A stretch of DNA of 44,312 bases, from positions 1 to 44,312 of the forward strand of contig JANQNY010000040.1 of NCBI GenBank assembly GCA_028279345.1. The letters run 5' to 3'. This document shows, piece after piece, positions 33,701 through 41,681 of this stretch. Each line of letters starts with the position of its first letter. Within the stretch, counting starts at the first letter, position 1. The position numbers and the translations under genes are program-made. Below the pieces are notes generated by a model, which saw only the letters and a list, made by a program, of their open reading frames with translations, had not been told where the DNA came from and did not search any database. Source of the stretch: Geminicoccaceae bacterium (GTDB lineage Bacteria > Pseudomonadota > Alphaproteobacteria > Geminicoccales > Geminicoccaceae).

Positions 33701-36553
33701 GTCGCGCGCAAGGAACTGCTGCTCGATCTGGGCGAGCTCGGCATCCCGCTCGACAATCTCGAGGGCATGACGCTCGGCCCGGTGCTCGAGGACGGGCGCC
33801 AGTCGCTGGTCCTCGTCGCCGACGACAATTTCGGCGCTTTCGGGCCGCAAGCGAACCAGTTCATCACGCTCGCCTTGGACCTCGAAGACATCCCGACGAT
33901 CGAGCCGGTGCTCGAAACGCCCGACGAGCTGCGCTACCCGGCGGTCGATCCCCTCGTCATCGCGCATCGCGGTGCATCGGCCGAACTCCCCGAGCACACC
34001 CTCGGCGCCTACGCGCGCGCCATCAACGACGGCGCCGACTTCATCGAGCCCGACCTCGTGATCACGTCGGACGGCGTGCTCATCGCCCGTCACGAACCCT
34101 TCTTGGCGACCGTCGAGACGGACGCCGACGGCAATGTGATCCGCGACGCAGACGGCAACGTGATCGTCGACTTCGCGACCACCGACGTCGCCGACAAGCC
34201 CGAGTTCGCCGACCGCCTGACGACCAAGCAGCTCAACCCGTTCACGACCGTAACCGGCTGGTTCGCCGAGGACTTCACACTCGAGGAGATCAAGACGCTC
34301 CGGGCGATCGAGGACCAGCCCGACCTGCGTCCGCAGTCGGCGCTCTTCGACGGCCTGTTCGAGGTCCCAACACTCGACGAGATCATCGACCTCGTGCAAG
34401 CCCACGAGGCGCGCACCGGCGAGCAGATCGGCATCTACCCCGAGACCAAGGACCCGACGTTTTTCGACTTGCAAGGTCTGAGCCTCGAAGAACGCCTCGT
34501 CGACACCCTGGTCGAGCAAGACTTCACCGACCCCGAGAGGGTCTTCATCCAGAGCTTCGAGATCGCCAACCTGCTCGACCTGCAAGAGAACATCCTGCCC
34601 GCGGCCGGGATCGACCTGCCGCTCGTGCAGCTCCTCTTCAACGCCCCGACCTTCCCCACGGTCGACCTCTTCTTCGCCCAGCAGTCGGGCGATCTGTCGG
34701 CCTATGCGAGTTTGCCGTTCATCGATGAGACGACGACGTCGGGCGATCTCGTGAGCCCCGAAAACCTGGAGACTCTGCAGGCCGCGTACGCCGAAGGCAT
34801 CGGCCCCAGCTTCAGTCTCGTCATCAACGCCGACGGCAGCGAGACGAGCCTCGTCGAGGATGCCCAGAGCGCCGGCTTGCTGGTCCACGGCTACACGCAT
34901 GCCGACGAGCGCAGCTTCATCGCTGCGGACGGCGCCACGATCAGCGGTACTGAGGCGTACACGCGTCTGCTCGAAACCGGCGTCGACGGCATCTTCACCG
35001 ACAATCCGGCGACCGGGCGCGCGGCCACCGACGCGTTCATCCCCGAGGAGGGGCCCGACCCCGACGACCCGGCCATCTGGCTGCATCCCGAGGACGCCGA
35101 GGCGAGCGTCGTGATCACGGCGATGAAGAATGGCGGGCTGCGCGTGTACGATCTCCAGGGCCAGGAGCTGCAGCGGATCACGCCGGACGACATCCGCTAC
35201 AAAAACGTCGATGTGCTTTACGGCGTGTCGCTGGGTGATGCGGTCGTAGACTTGGCGGTCGCCTCCGACCGCGCCAATGACAGCCTCGCGGTCTTCACGA
35301 TCGATCCGAACACGGGCCTGCTCACCGACGTCACTTCGGCTGAGCTGCTCGATCCCGCCTTCTCGATCTTCGGCGTCGACGACGGCGAGGCGACGGCCTA
35401 CGGGCTTGCCACCTACCGGTCGCGCGTGGACGGCACGACCTACGCCTTCACGACCCAGGCCGACGGCGCCGAGATCGCGCAGCTGGAACTTCGCGACGAC
35501 GGCGCCGGCAACGTCACGGCCGAGGTGGTGCGCACGATCCCGCTGCCGGTCGCCCCTGGTGACGACCCCGAGGACTACCAGTCTGAAGGCATCACCGTCG
35601 ATCGCGAGACCGGCATCGTCTACGTCACGGTCGAGGACGAGCTTGGTGTCGTCCGCTTCGGCGCGGAGCCGACCGACCCGGCCGAGCTCGACATCATCAT
35701 CGAGATCGACGAGCCCTTCTTCACGCCGGACCTTGAAGGCATCAGCATTCTCTACGGCGAGGACGGCGCGGGTGCGCTCGTCGTCTCCTCCCAGGGCAAC
35801 GGCACCTTCGCCGCCTTCGATCGCGTCACGTACGAGTATCTGGGCTCCTTTGCGATTGGTCCGAGTGGCGAGATCGACGGTGTCGAGGAGAGCGACGGTC
35901 TGGAGATCTTCGCAGGCGCGCTCGGCGGCGCCTTCCCGAACGGCCTCCTGGTGACGCAGGACGGCTCAAACGAGCCGCAGGTGGTCTTCGGCGACCCAGA
36001 GGACGGCGAGATTCAGAATTTCAATGTCAACTTCAAGCTCACGGACCTAGCGGAGGTCTTGCGGCGCCTCGACCTGCCCGCGCCCGACACACGATTCGAT
36101 CCGCGGGCCCAGGTCGAGGCCGGGACCGACGGCGACGACGTCTTGGTAGCTGACGCGGACGAGCCGCAGATCCTTCTTGGCGGCGACGGCAGCGACCTGC
36201 TCGTCGGCGCCGACGGATTTGCGATCCTCCGCGGTGGTGACGGCCGCGACACGCTACTGGCGGGTGATGGTGGCGCCCGGCTGGTGGGTGGTGGCGGCCA
36301 GGACCTGCTGATCGGCGGCGCAGGCCCTGACAGTTTTGTGGTCGATGGTGACGGACCCGATATCTTCGCAGCCTTCGACGCCGAGAACGACGTCGTCGAA
36401 CTCGCTGTCGCTGGGCTCATCGACTTCGAGTTCCGCGAGGTCGGCGGCAATCAGGTACTGGCCGTCGATACCGGCCTTGGCCTCGAGGACGTGGCAACAG
36501 TCCTCGGCGGCGGCGTCACCGAGGACGCCGTCGTTGATCCATTGATCGGGTGA
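30788..36553 (+). CDS. RTX exoenzyme: 5'-nucleotidase + esterase-like phytase + GDPD + beta-propeller phytase
   Basis: 1,921 aa from MATTSASTLQLFHVADQEAN; the ATG at 30788 follows GGGAGA. There is no N-terminal signal. Domains in order: calcineurin-like 5'-nucleotidase (about 8-300, GNHEFD at 97-102) with its C-terminal domain (about 398-640, ETNLGNLTADA and NGGGIRAS); esterase-like phytase beta propeller (about 687-1035); glycerophosphodiester phosphodiesterase (about 1056-1415, HRGASAELPEHT from H1060, FIEPDLVITSDG, ARHEP); beta-propeller phytase (about 1418-1770, DPDDPAIWLHPEDAE, GGLRVYDLQG); and RTX calcium repeats (about 1778-1850, GGDGSDLLVG, GGDGRDTLLAG, GGGGQDLLIGG). The RTX end implies type I secretion. 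All four enzymes free phosphate from organic phosphorus. Confidence 0.92.
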   Translation: MATTSASTLQLFHVADQEANTNSVTLAPNFSSVLNALKEEDIDGDGVPGFVHTLTLSSGDVWIPGLFYDASESIYGREGVADILIQNELGVQAIAFGNHEFDNGTAIIADLLAGFPTPDGLEPFAGANFPYLSANLDFSGDANLQDLIVVDAQDATSIPGGIAKSTVVETEGGMRVGVVGATTPTIDVISSPGDDVGIRPVDFDSDDPADIDALAEEIQTAVDALLAANPDLEKVILLAHMQQIAIEQALAERLSGVDVIVAGGSNTRLFDENDEGFGGEAGQGVYPILETGADGNPVLIVSTDFQYEYVGRLVIEFDENGVIIPESYDPLVSGAYATDEAGVARVGAEGLADPEIVAIVEAVNAVIVDGESEFYAITEEFLNGERQGGGLDGVRTQETNLGNLTADANLFYMRDVDPEIVVSIKNGGGIRASIGQKFVPGGSDEEVRLPPEEVPAARPEGGISKNAVANTLAFNNGLTLLSLTTEQLAETLEHIVGEFTSLEVDSGMGHVGGVKFSFDPDAPVGDRIVNAGVFDVETDELIAKIVQDGEVVDNGDQTFRTVTLNFLADGGSGYPFPEFEGTNRVDLYKDEDSNGRIDDDAPTSGAVAFADFGEQDALAEYLLANFGTGPDALPFNEADTPAALDKRIQNLNERSDSVFATPDSDVPFADDRRTVGPLDAGEDFRGVVELASGTTFEDTIVGGLSGIVYDAANDVYLAVSDDRGADEDGTPRFYTLGIDLSDGALDEGAVVIENVTALTLADGVTTLDAINPDPEGIAIGPNGELFVSSERDVDGNPAIFVFNMDGVLQGTLPVDAKFLPDAEGSQGVRSNLGFESLTITPDGTTLFTATESALAQDGEPASLETGSPARIVEYDLNTGEAVSEFIYEVEPIANAPVPADAFADSGLVELLAIDNQGTLLALERSFSSGAPDRGFTIQLFLVETQAATDVIGENAIPAAIDDGELEINVDEVARKELLLDLGELGIPLDNLEGMTLGPVLEDGRQSLVLVADDNFGAFGPQANQFITLALDLEDIPTIEPVLETPDELRYPAVDPLVIAHRGASAELPEHTLGAYARAINDGADFIEPDLVITSDGVLIARHEPFLATVETDADGNVIRDADGNVIVDFATTDVADKPEFADRLTTKQLNPFTTVTGWFAEDFTLEEIKTLRAIEDQPDLRPQSALFDGLFEVPTLDEIIDLVQAHEARTGEQIGIYPETKDPTFFDLQGLSLEERLVDTLVEQDFTDPERVFIQSFEIANLLDLQENILPAAGIDLPLVQLLFNAPTFPTVDLFFAQQSGDLSAYASLPFIDETTTSGDLVSPENLETLQAAYAEGIGPSFSLVINADGSETSLVEDAQSAGLLVHGYTHADERSFIAADGATISGTEAYTRLLETGVDGIFTDNPATGRAATDAFIPEEGPDPDDPAIWLHPEDAEASVVITAMKNGGLRVYDLQGQELQRITPDDIRYKNVDVLYGVSLGDAVVDLAVASDRANDSLAVFTIDPNTGLLTDVTSAELLDPAFSIFGVDDGEATAYGLATYRSRVDGTTYAFTTQADGAEIAQLELRDDGAGNVTAEVVRTIPLPVAPGDDPEDYQSEGITVDRETGIVYVTVEDELGVVRFGAEPTDPAELDIIIEIDEPFFTPDLEGISILYGEDGAGALVVSSQGNGTFAAFDRVTYEYLGSFAIGPSGEIDGVEESDGLEIFAGALGGAFPNGLLVTQDGSNEPQVVFGDPEDGEIQNFNVNFKLTDLAEVLRRLDLPAPDTRFDPRAQVEAGTDGDDVLVADADEPQILLGGDGSDLLVGADGFAILRGGDGRDTLLAGDGGARLVGGGGQDLLIGGAGPDSFVVDGDGPDIFAAFDAENDVVELAVAGLIDFEFREVGGNQVLAVDTGLGLEDVATVLGGGVTEDAVVDPLIG

Positions 36554-36791
36554 TCGGGATCGGATGCTGGAGCCCAGGACCTGGCTGCGTCCGGCTCAAT
36601 GGGAATAGCCTGTTGGCTTCATCCCGCAACTCCGCGACAGCCGCCTCTGCCCCCGCCGGAACGCGACGCCCGCCAACCATCCCGTTGCGCTGGCAGTGTT
36701 CTAGCGACCACCTTGCCTTGGCTTCAGCGCCGTCGCCATCGTTCGTGATGAGCAGTTGAGCAACCCGCCACACATCGATCTCATCGGGCAT
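36516..36791 (-). CDS. Small DUF6961-like protein, about 91 aa
   Basis: From MPDEIDVWRVAQLLITNDGD the sequence continues GAEAKARWSLEHCQRNGMVG and AAVAELRDEANRLFP. The W-R-x-A-x-x-L...A-x-A..A-x-x-x-GD-GR pattern is that of short alpha-helical proteins common in Alphaproteobacteria. The stop overlaps the 3' end of the RTX gene by 38 bases on the opposite strand; the last ~25 residues are proline/arginine-rich and may not be conserved. The ribosome binding site is weak. Confidence 0.5.
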   Translation of the reverse strand: MPDEIDVWRVAQLLITNDGDGAEAKARWSLEHCQRNGMVGGRRVPAGAEAAVAELRDEANRLFPLSRTQPGPGLQHPIPITRSMDQRRRPR

Positions 36792-36868
36792 CAAAGGTGA
36801 TCTCGTCGAGGCCGGCATCATCAGTGATCCGATCACCTAGATTGTCGGAAAACGCATTAGCGGCGTCG

Positions 36869-37885
36869 TCAGCCAGATGCGGTGGTCCAGTGATCGCTCG
36901 CCCACTCCAGCGTCTTCTGCCACTCCGACGTTTTCAGGTACGCGTGCGTGAGATCTTCGAGTTCAGCAACGTTTTTCCAGTCGTCGAGCGGATACGGTTT
37001 CGCGAGCGGTACGTCGGCCCGACGAAAGGCGTCACCGAGAAGCTTCTGGGCCTCGGCGGTGACGCTTCCGGACGTGCAGGCGAAAATCAGGCTGATCAAA
37101 GGCATGGCTGGCGTATCGCCGGACTGCCAAGGCCACAGCCAGTAGGAAGCGCCCCATTTGAGTGGATCGCCGATGGTCGCTGGCGGAATGCCTTGCGGAT
37201 TGTCCCCTGTGCCAAGCGAGAGCACGCGTAGGTCGCCAATTGCCAGGTCGGCCCCACTGCCGAGCACTTCGGCAATTGCGGTCATCGCCGGGTTGTTGGC
37301 GAAGACGCCGCCGTCTGCGAAGTAACCGAAGGGCTTGACCTCGTGTGCCGGGAAGTAGGTCGGCGCCGCCGCTGTGGCCAGCGCGGCGTCCACCATGGCG
37401 ATGTCCCGAAAGCTGTTCGATTTGAGGTTGGACATGGTGGCGGCCTGCCACGACGTCCCGTCCCACAATCGGGCAGCGTTGACGACGACCGTCTTCTTGC
37501 AGTCGCTGAGCTGCCCGTCTCCCAAGAGCTCGGCAGCCACGCGCTGCAGTCCATCGCTCTTGTACTCACAGTCGACGACCCCCGGTCCGGTCATCAATTC
37601 TTCTGCAGACAAGGGGCCGAGCGTTCGCTGGCGCTCGATTTGTTCTAGAGTCCAACCATTCGGCGTAAAGATCTCGCTTCCCTTGGTCTTGTAGACAGCA
37701 ATGATATCGTCAATGCTGACGCCCCGGGCGAGCCCGATGCTGATCAAGCCCCCCGTGGACGTGCCCGCGAACAGCTCGGCCCGATCGATGAAACCCGCCA
37801 CGTTCCTATTCAGGTCCTGAATTAGAAGAGCCGTGATCAGGCCGCGGATTCCGCCGCCATCGCAGCACAAGATCCTATAGGTCAT
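36869..37885 (-). CDS. Patatin-like phospholipase, 338 aa
   Basis: The ATG at 37885 follows a perfect GGAGG. MTYRILCCDGGGIRGLITAL holds the oxyanion loop DGGGIRG (9-15). GTSTGG gives the nucleophile Ser43 and FADGGVFANNPA gives the catalytic Asp191, forming the Ser-Asp dyad of patatins. The length fits single-domain bacterial members. Substrates are acyl-lipids such as phospholipids. Patatin effectors also occur in CBASS defence, but no nucleotide cyclase or accessory gene is next to it. It stands alone and is transcribed toward the RTX gene. Confidence 0.88.
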   Translation of the reverse strand: MTYRILCCDGGGIRGLITALLIQDLNRNVAGFIDRAELFAGTSTGGLISIGLARGVSIDDIIAVYKTKGSEIFTPNGWTLEQIERQRTLGPLSAEELMTGPGVVDCEYKSDGLQRVAAELLGDGQLSDCKKTVVVNAARLWDGTSWQAATMSNLKSNSFRDIAMVDAALATAAAPTYFPAHEVKPFGYFADGGVFANNPAMTAIAEVLGSGADLAIGDLRVLSLGTGDNPQGIPPATIGDPLKWGASYWLWPWQSGDTPAMPLISLIFACTSGSVTAEAQKLLGDAFRRADVPLAKPYPLDDWKNVAELEDLTHAYLKTSEWQKTLEWASDHWTTASG

Positions 37886-38103
37886 CGCTACCTCCTCGGG
37901 TTCGCCAAGGTCGCCCATCGTACGCCGCCCTTCGCGTTCGCCGGCCCGCTGGAAGAATGCGCTTCGGGCGCCGCGGCCGGATCAGTGCGGCGAAGGCGCC
38001 ATGAATGAAATTGGCGATCACCGCACCACTTGCGGATGTCTACTGCAGAGCTTCCAGTTGAACCAGCGCCAAGCGTAGCGCAGCGGCGCTTCCCCCGCCT
38101 GTG

Positions 38104-39642
38104 CTAGCCGGGCGCGCGACCAAGGCGCCGCCAGAGCGCACCAAAGATGCGCCGGCGCAGGCGCCGGTAGGCCGGGACCTGGCCGATGATCGTCAAGACG
38201 ATGACGGTGAGCAGGATGGCCGCGACCGGCCGCGTGACGAACGGCTCGAGGCTGCCGTTCGAGACCATCAGCGCGCGGCGCAGGTTCTCGTCGGCCATCG
38301 GCCCTAGGATGACGCCGATCACGAGGGGTGAGATCGGGTACTCCATCTGGCCGAGCACATAGGCGGCGAGGCCCACCAGCACCATCAGGTAGAGATTGAA
38401 GATGTTGAGGCCCAAGGAGTAGGAGCCCAGCGCGCAGAGCACGCCCACCACCGGCAGGAACAAGGGCGGTGGCACGCGCAGGATCTTCACGACTTGGCGC
38501 GCCAGCAGGATGCCGTTGACCCACATCGCGGCCGAGGCAAGGAACATGATCGCCACCACCGAGACGATGAAGCCGGGCCGCTCGAAGGTGATCATCGGCC
38601 CTGGATTGACCCCATGCAGCATCAGCGCGCCCAAGAGCATCGCCGCCGGCGGGCTGCCGGGAATGCCGAGGGTGAGAAGCGGTATCAAGGCGCCGCCGAT
38701 GCACGCATTGTTCGCTGTCTCGCTCGAGACGATGCCGGCCGGCTCGCCCGTGCCGAAGGTCTCGGGGTGCTTAGAGGTGTTCTTGGCAGTGGCATAGGAG
38801 ACCCAGCCGGCAATGTCCTCGCCGACGCCCGGCACCGAGCCGATGCCCACCCCGATGAAGGACGAGCGGACGATATGCTTGAGGTTCCTGACGACGGTCC
38901 CGACCTGCGGCAGGACGCGACCGACGGGGCCTGGACGACCGAGCCGCTCGCCGCTTGCGAGCACCCGCAGGATCTGCGGGATGCCGAACGCACCGATCAG
39001 CACTGGCACCACCTCGATGCCGCCGTCGAGCGCCGGGATGTCGAAGGTGTAGCGCGGGTAGAACTGCAGCCGATCGCGCCCGATACAGGCGAGCGCCAGC
39101 CCTAGAAGACCAGCGATCCAGCCCTTGTAGACCAGGTCCTTGCTGGTGAGCGTGCCGCTGATGACGATGCCGAAGACCGCCAGAAGGCAGAACTCGAACG
39201 AGGTGAACTGGAGCGCCAGCTCCGCGATCAGCGGGGCTACGGCAACCAGAAAGAGGACGCCGATGCAGGTGCCGATGAAGGACGCTGTCGTGGTGAGGCC
39301 GAGCGCCTTGCCGCCCTCGCCCCGTTGCGCGAGCGGATAGCCGTCCATGGCCGTCGCCGCGGCTGCCGCGGTGCCGGGAATGTTGATGAGAATCGCCGGG
39401 TAGGAGCCGCCGTAGATGGCGCCCACATACATGGCGAGGAGGGCCAGGAGCGCCGTCTCGACCGGCATGCCGTAGGTGAGCGTGGTCAGAAGCGCCACGC
39501 CGAGTGTCGCCGTCAGGCCCGGCAACGCGCCGAAGATGATGCCGAGAAAGCTGCTCCCGAGCAGGATCACCAGGTTCGCCGGCGAGCTGACGAGCTGGAC
39601 CAAGGCCCCGAAGAAGACGGCGAAGTGGTGGCCAAGCTCCAT
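38104..39642 (-). CDS. tctA: Tripartite tricarboxylate transporter, large membrane subunit TctA
   Basis: 512 aa, starting MELGHHFAVFFGALVQLVSS. It has about a dozen hydrophobic segments and the family signatures GIIFGALPGLTATLGVALLT near residue 35, YGGSYPAILINIPGTAAAAA near 95, and a second half with GVGIGSVPGVGEDIAGWVSY and NNACIGGALIPLLTLGIPGS. This inner-membrane subunit moves the carboxylate using the ion gradient. It begins six bases after the tctB stop and is the last gene of the minus-strand tctC-tctB-tctA operon. Confidence 0.93.
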   Translation of the reverse strand: MELGHHFAVFFGALVQLVSSPANLVILLGSSFLGIIFGALPGLTATLGVALLTTLTYGMPVETALLALLAMYVGAIYGGSYPAILINIPGTAAAAATAMDGYPLAQRGEGGKALGLTTTASFIGTCIGVLFLVAVAPLIAELALQFTSFEFCLLAVFGIVISGTLTSKDLVYKGWIAGLLGLALACIGRDRLQFYPRYTFDIPALDGGIEVVPVLIGAFGIPQILRVLASGERLGRPGPVGRVLPQVGTVVRNLKHIVRSSFIGVGIGSVPGVGEDIAGWVSYATAKNTSKHPETFGTGEPAGIVSSETANNACIGGALIPLLTLGIPGSPPAAMLLGALMLHGVNPGPMITFERPGFIVSVVAIMFLASAAMWVNGILLARQVVKILRVPPPLFLPVVGVLCALGSYSLGLNIFNLYLMVLVGLAAYVLGQMEYPISPLVIGVILGPMADENLRRALMVSNGSLEPFVTRPVAAILLTVIVLTIIGQVPAYRRLRRRIFGALWRRLGRAPG

Positions 39643-39648
39643 GGCGCT

Positions 39649-40404
39649 TCAGCCCAGCGCGGCGCGGAGCGCGTAGCGCAGCGCATCCATGGCGTGGACC
39701 ACGATGCCCTCACGCGGCAGCGGGACCAGAAGCGCGTACTTGAAGGCCGGCGCCAAAATCAGCGGCGCACCGAAGGCGGTCGCCAGCACGGTCACGAAAC
39801 GGCGCCGATCGGCGACGAGCCGCAGGCCGACGGCGACGCACGCGAACAGCAGCGCCCCGATGACCAAGACGTCGGCCACAGCGGCACCGGTGCTCCTGGG
39901 TGCGGGCATCAGGCCGAGCGCGCCAGCGACGGCGATCGTCAGAGACACGGCCAGAAAGAGGCCGGTGGCGAGACGCACGGCCGCAAGGTCTTCGACGTAG
40001 AAGGCGGTGATGAACGCCAGAAGGAAAAAGACCGTGCCGACGACATAGTCGATCGAGGGGATCAGGCCGTAGACATAGCCGATCAGCAACAGCGCCATCA
40101 GCACCAGCTTCCGGCCGTGCGCGTCGATGCGCCAGGCGGGGTTGGCCAACCCGGCGAGCGCCGCGGCGGCCCCGCCGGTGCCGATGGCATTACCCAACAG
40201 GACGAGCGCCAAGGTAGCGAGCGCGCCGGCGACGATCAGCGGGAAGAGTGCCGGCGACACGTACCAGACGTTCTGCACGCCGCCGAAGCTGTCGGTGATC
40301 GGGAAGGTCGAGGCGCCCTTGAGCATCAAGCCGGCGAGCGCCAGCAGCGCGAGCGAGGTCCAGAAGTCTGCCCGACGGAGCTGGGCCACCTTCGTGTTAT
40401 CCAT
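39649..40404 (-). CDS. tctB: Tripartite tricarboxylate transporter, small membrane subunit TctB
   Basis: 251 aa, MDNTKVAQLRRADFWTSLAL, then LALAGLMLKGASTFPITDSF and GNAWY-type segment GGVQNVWYVSPALFPLIVAG, as in TctB proteins. About six hydrophobic helices are visible, somewhat more than the usual four to five. It lies between tctC and tctA and forms the membrane complex with TctA. A strong stem-loop (40442-40473) separates it from tctC. Confidence 0.85.
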   Translation of the reverse strand: MDNTKVAQLRRADFWTSLALLALAGLMLKGASTFPITDSFGGVQNVWYVSPALFPLIVAGALATLALVLLGNAIGTGGAAAALAGLANPAWRIDAHGRKLVLMALLLIGYVYGLIPSIDYVVGTVFFLLAFITAFYVEDLAAVRLATGLFLAVSLTIAVAGALGLMPAPRSTGAAVADVLVIGALLFACVAVGLRLVADRRRFVTVLATAFGAPLILAPAFKYALLVPLPREGIVVHAMDALRYALRAALG

Positions 40405-40441
40405 CGGGGTCGCCTTGGTCTCGGGCGGCTAGTGAAGGGGC

Positions 40442-40473
40442 GGCGCGCGGCAGCAGGGAGTCCGCCGCGCGCC
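40442..40473 (-). promoter_or_regulatory. Stem-loop between tctC and tctB
   Basis: GGCGCGCGGC (40442-40451) and GCCGCGCGCC (40464-40473) form a perfect 10-bp, all-GC stem with a 12-nt loop between the tctC stop and the tctB start. There is no T run. In transporter operons such a hairpin often stabilises the upstream binding-protein mRNA or partly terminates, making more TctC than TctA/B. Confidence 0.6.
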
Positions 40474-40502
40474 GCGAGCCAATGAGCGTGCTTAAGCGCC
40501 GC

Positions 40503-41504
40503 TCACGGCATCGGAATGCCCAGGCTTTCCGGGTCGACCTTGGCCGCGCCGAGTTCGTAAAGCGTCCAGGCGAAGAGGCTCTCGAGCTTGGCGAACTCGG
40601 CCTTGGCCGCGTCGCCCGTCTTGCCGGAGAGCTGGTAGTAGTTCTCGGTCGCCCAAGCCTGCACGGCGGGGCTGTCGATCGCATCCTCGAACGCCCGCGT
40701 CAGCTCGACCTTGACGTCGTCGGGCACCGTGTCGAGCACGGCCATGCCGATGGCCTGGCTGATGGGCAGGTGCTCGGCGAGGTCGGGATAGGCGGTGAAG
40801 GCCGACGGGATCACACCTACGCCGTCGAGCTCGAAGTCATCGGGCACGAGCATGCCGAGGGGACGCAAGCGGCCGCCCTTGAGAAGCTCCTGCTGCTCGG
40901 CGAGCGAGGTGACGACGACGCTGACCTCACCGGTCATGGCCGCGGTCTGCGCCGGCGCTGATCCGGGATAGGGGATGAAGTTGAACTCTGCCCCGGTGCC
41001 CTTCATGAGCGCCAGGAGGTTCAGGTGGTGGATTGAGCCGGCGCCGCCGGCGGACGCACGGATGCTGCCCGGATCGGCGGTCGCGGCAGCGATGAGCTCA
41101 TCGAGGGTTTCGTAGGGCGCGTCGGCGCCGACGGAGATCAGGTCCGGCGAACCGCCGATAATGAACGGGTACCAGATGTCCATCTTCTGGTCCCAACCGC
41201 CCTGGACGGCAGCGGTGACGCAGCTCTCGCTGAGCCCCACCATGGTGTAACCGTCGGCTGGCTGATTGGCGACGAAGCTCATGCCAATCGAGCCCGCGAC
41301 CCCGCCAGGCTTGTTGGTGACGTTGATCCGGACGGGTACGAACGCCTCCATCGCCGCGGAGACGATACGATTGGAGATGTCGGTACCGCCACCGGCGGAC
41401 CAGACGACAACATTGGTGATGTCGCGCGTTGGATAGTCGTTCGCAGTCGCGGCACTGCTCAAGCTGAGCAGCACGGCCGCGCCGAGAATAGGCAAACGAG
41501 ACAT
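40503..41504 (-). CDS. tctC: Tripartite tricarboxylate transporter, periplasmic binding protein TctC
   Basis: The ATG at 41504 follows GGGGAGG and gives MSRLPILGAAVLLSLSSAAT with cleavage near TAND, so it is exported. Family landmarks follow: YPTRDITNVVVWSAGGGTDI, VRINVTNKPGGVAGSIGMSF, GSPDLISVGADAPYETLDEL and GSIRASAGGAGSIHHLNLLA. A much longer frame to 41846 is rejected because the signal peptide would be internal. It is the first gene of the transporter operon. The ligand is a carboxylate; the catabolic genes across the promoter suggest a hydroxy-dicarboxylate such as tartrate or an isopropylmalate-like acid. Confidence 0.92.
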   Translation of the reverse strand: MSRLPILGAAVLLSLSSAATANDYPTRDITNVVVWSAGGGTDISNRIVSAAMEAFVPVRINVTNKPGGVAGSIGMSFVANQPADGYTMVGLSESCVTAAVQGGWDQKMDIWYPFIIGGSPDLISVGADAPYETLDELIAAATADPGSIRASAGGAGSIHHLNLLALMKGTGAEFNFIPYPGSAPAQTAAMTGEVSVVVTSLAEQQELLKGGRLRPLGMLVPDDFELDGVGVIPSAFTAYPDLAEHLPISQAIGMAVLDTVPDDVKVELTRAFEDAIDSPAVQAWATENYYQLSGKTGDAAKAEFAKLESLFAWTLYELGAAKVDPESLGIPMP

Positions 41505-41608
41505 TCGGAACCTCCCCGAACGGATGTACCCGCCTGCTGCCCGTTCTGAGCCCGCCGTGCCACGGGGGCGCCGGGTTCGTCGCCGGCAGTCCAGGTTCGC
41601 CATAACGT

Positions 41609-41622
41609 ATACATCAATGTAT
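41609..41622. promoter_or_regulatory. Operator-like palindrome in the divergent tctC/dehydrogenase promoter region
   Basis: ATACAT-CA-ATGTAT is a perfect 6-bp inverted repeat in the 177-bp gap between tctC and the dehydrogenase, an AT-rich island in GC-rich DNA. GntR/FCD regulators bind short palindromes containing TGTAT/ATACA, and one is encoded two genes downstream, so this is its likely operator. Confidence 0.6.
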
Positions 41623-41681
41623 GAGTCGTCAACGTGGCGGCCGCTGCTACAAAGGGCGATGGGTGCAGTCGAGGGACGCTC

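Noticed and set aside
33515..35086. Long minus-strand open frame opposite the RTX gene
   Set aside because: The plus strand encodes well-matched GDPD and phytase domains; the minus frame has no family features.
36869..37885. Patatin gene as a CBASS effector
   Set aside because: No CD-NTase, Cap2/Cap3 or other accessory gene is adjacent; the neighbours are an RTX enzyme and a transporter operon.
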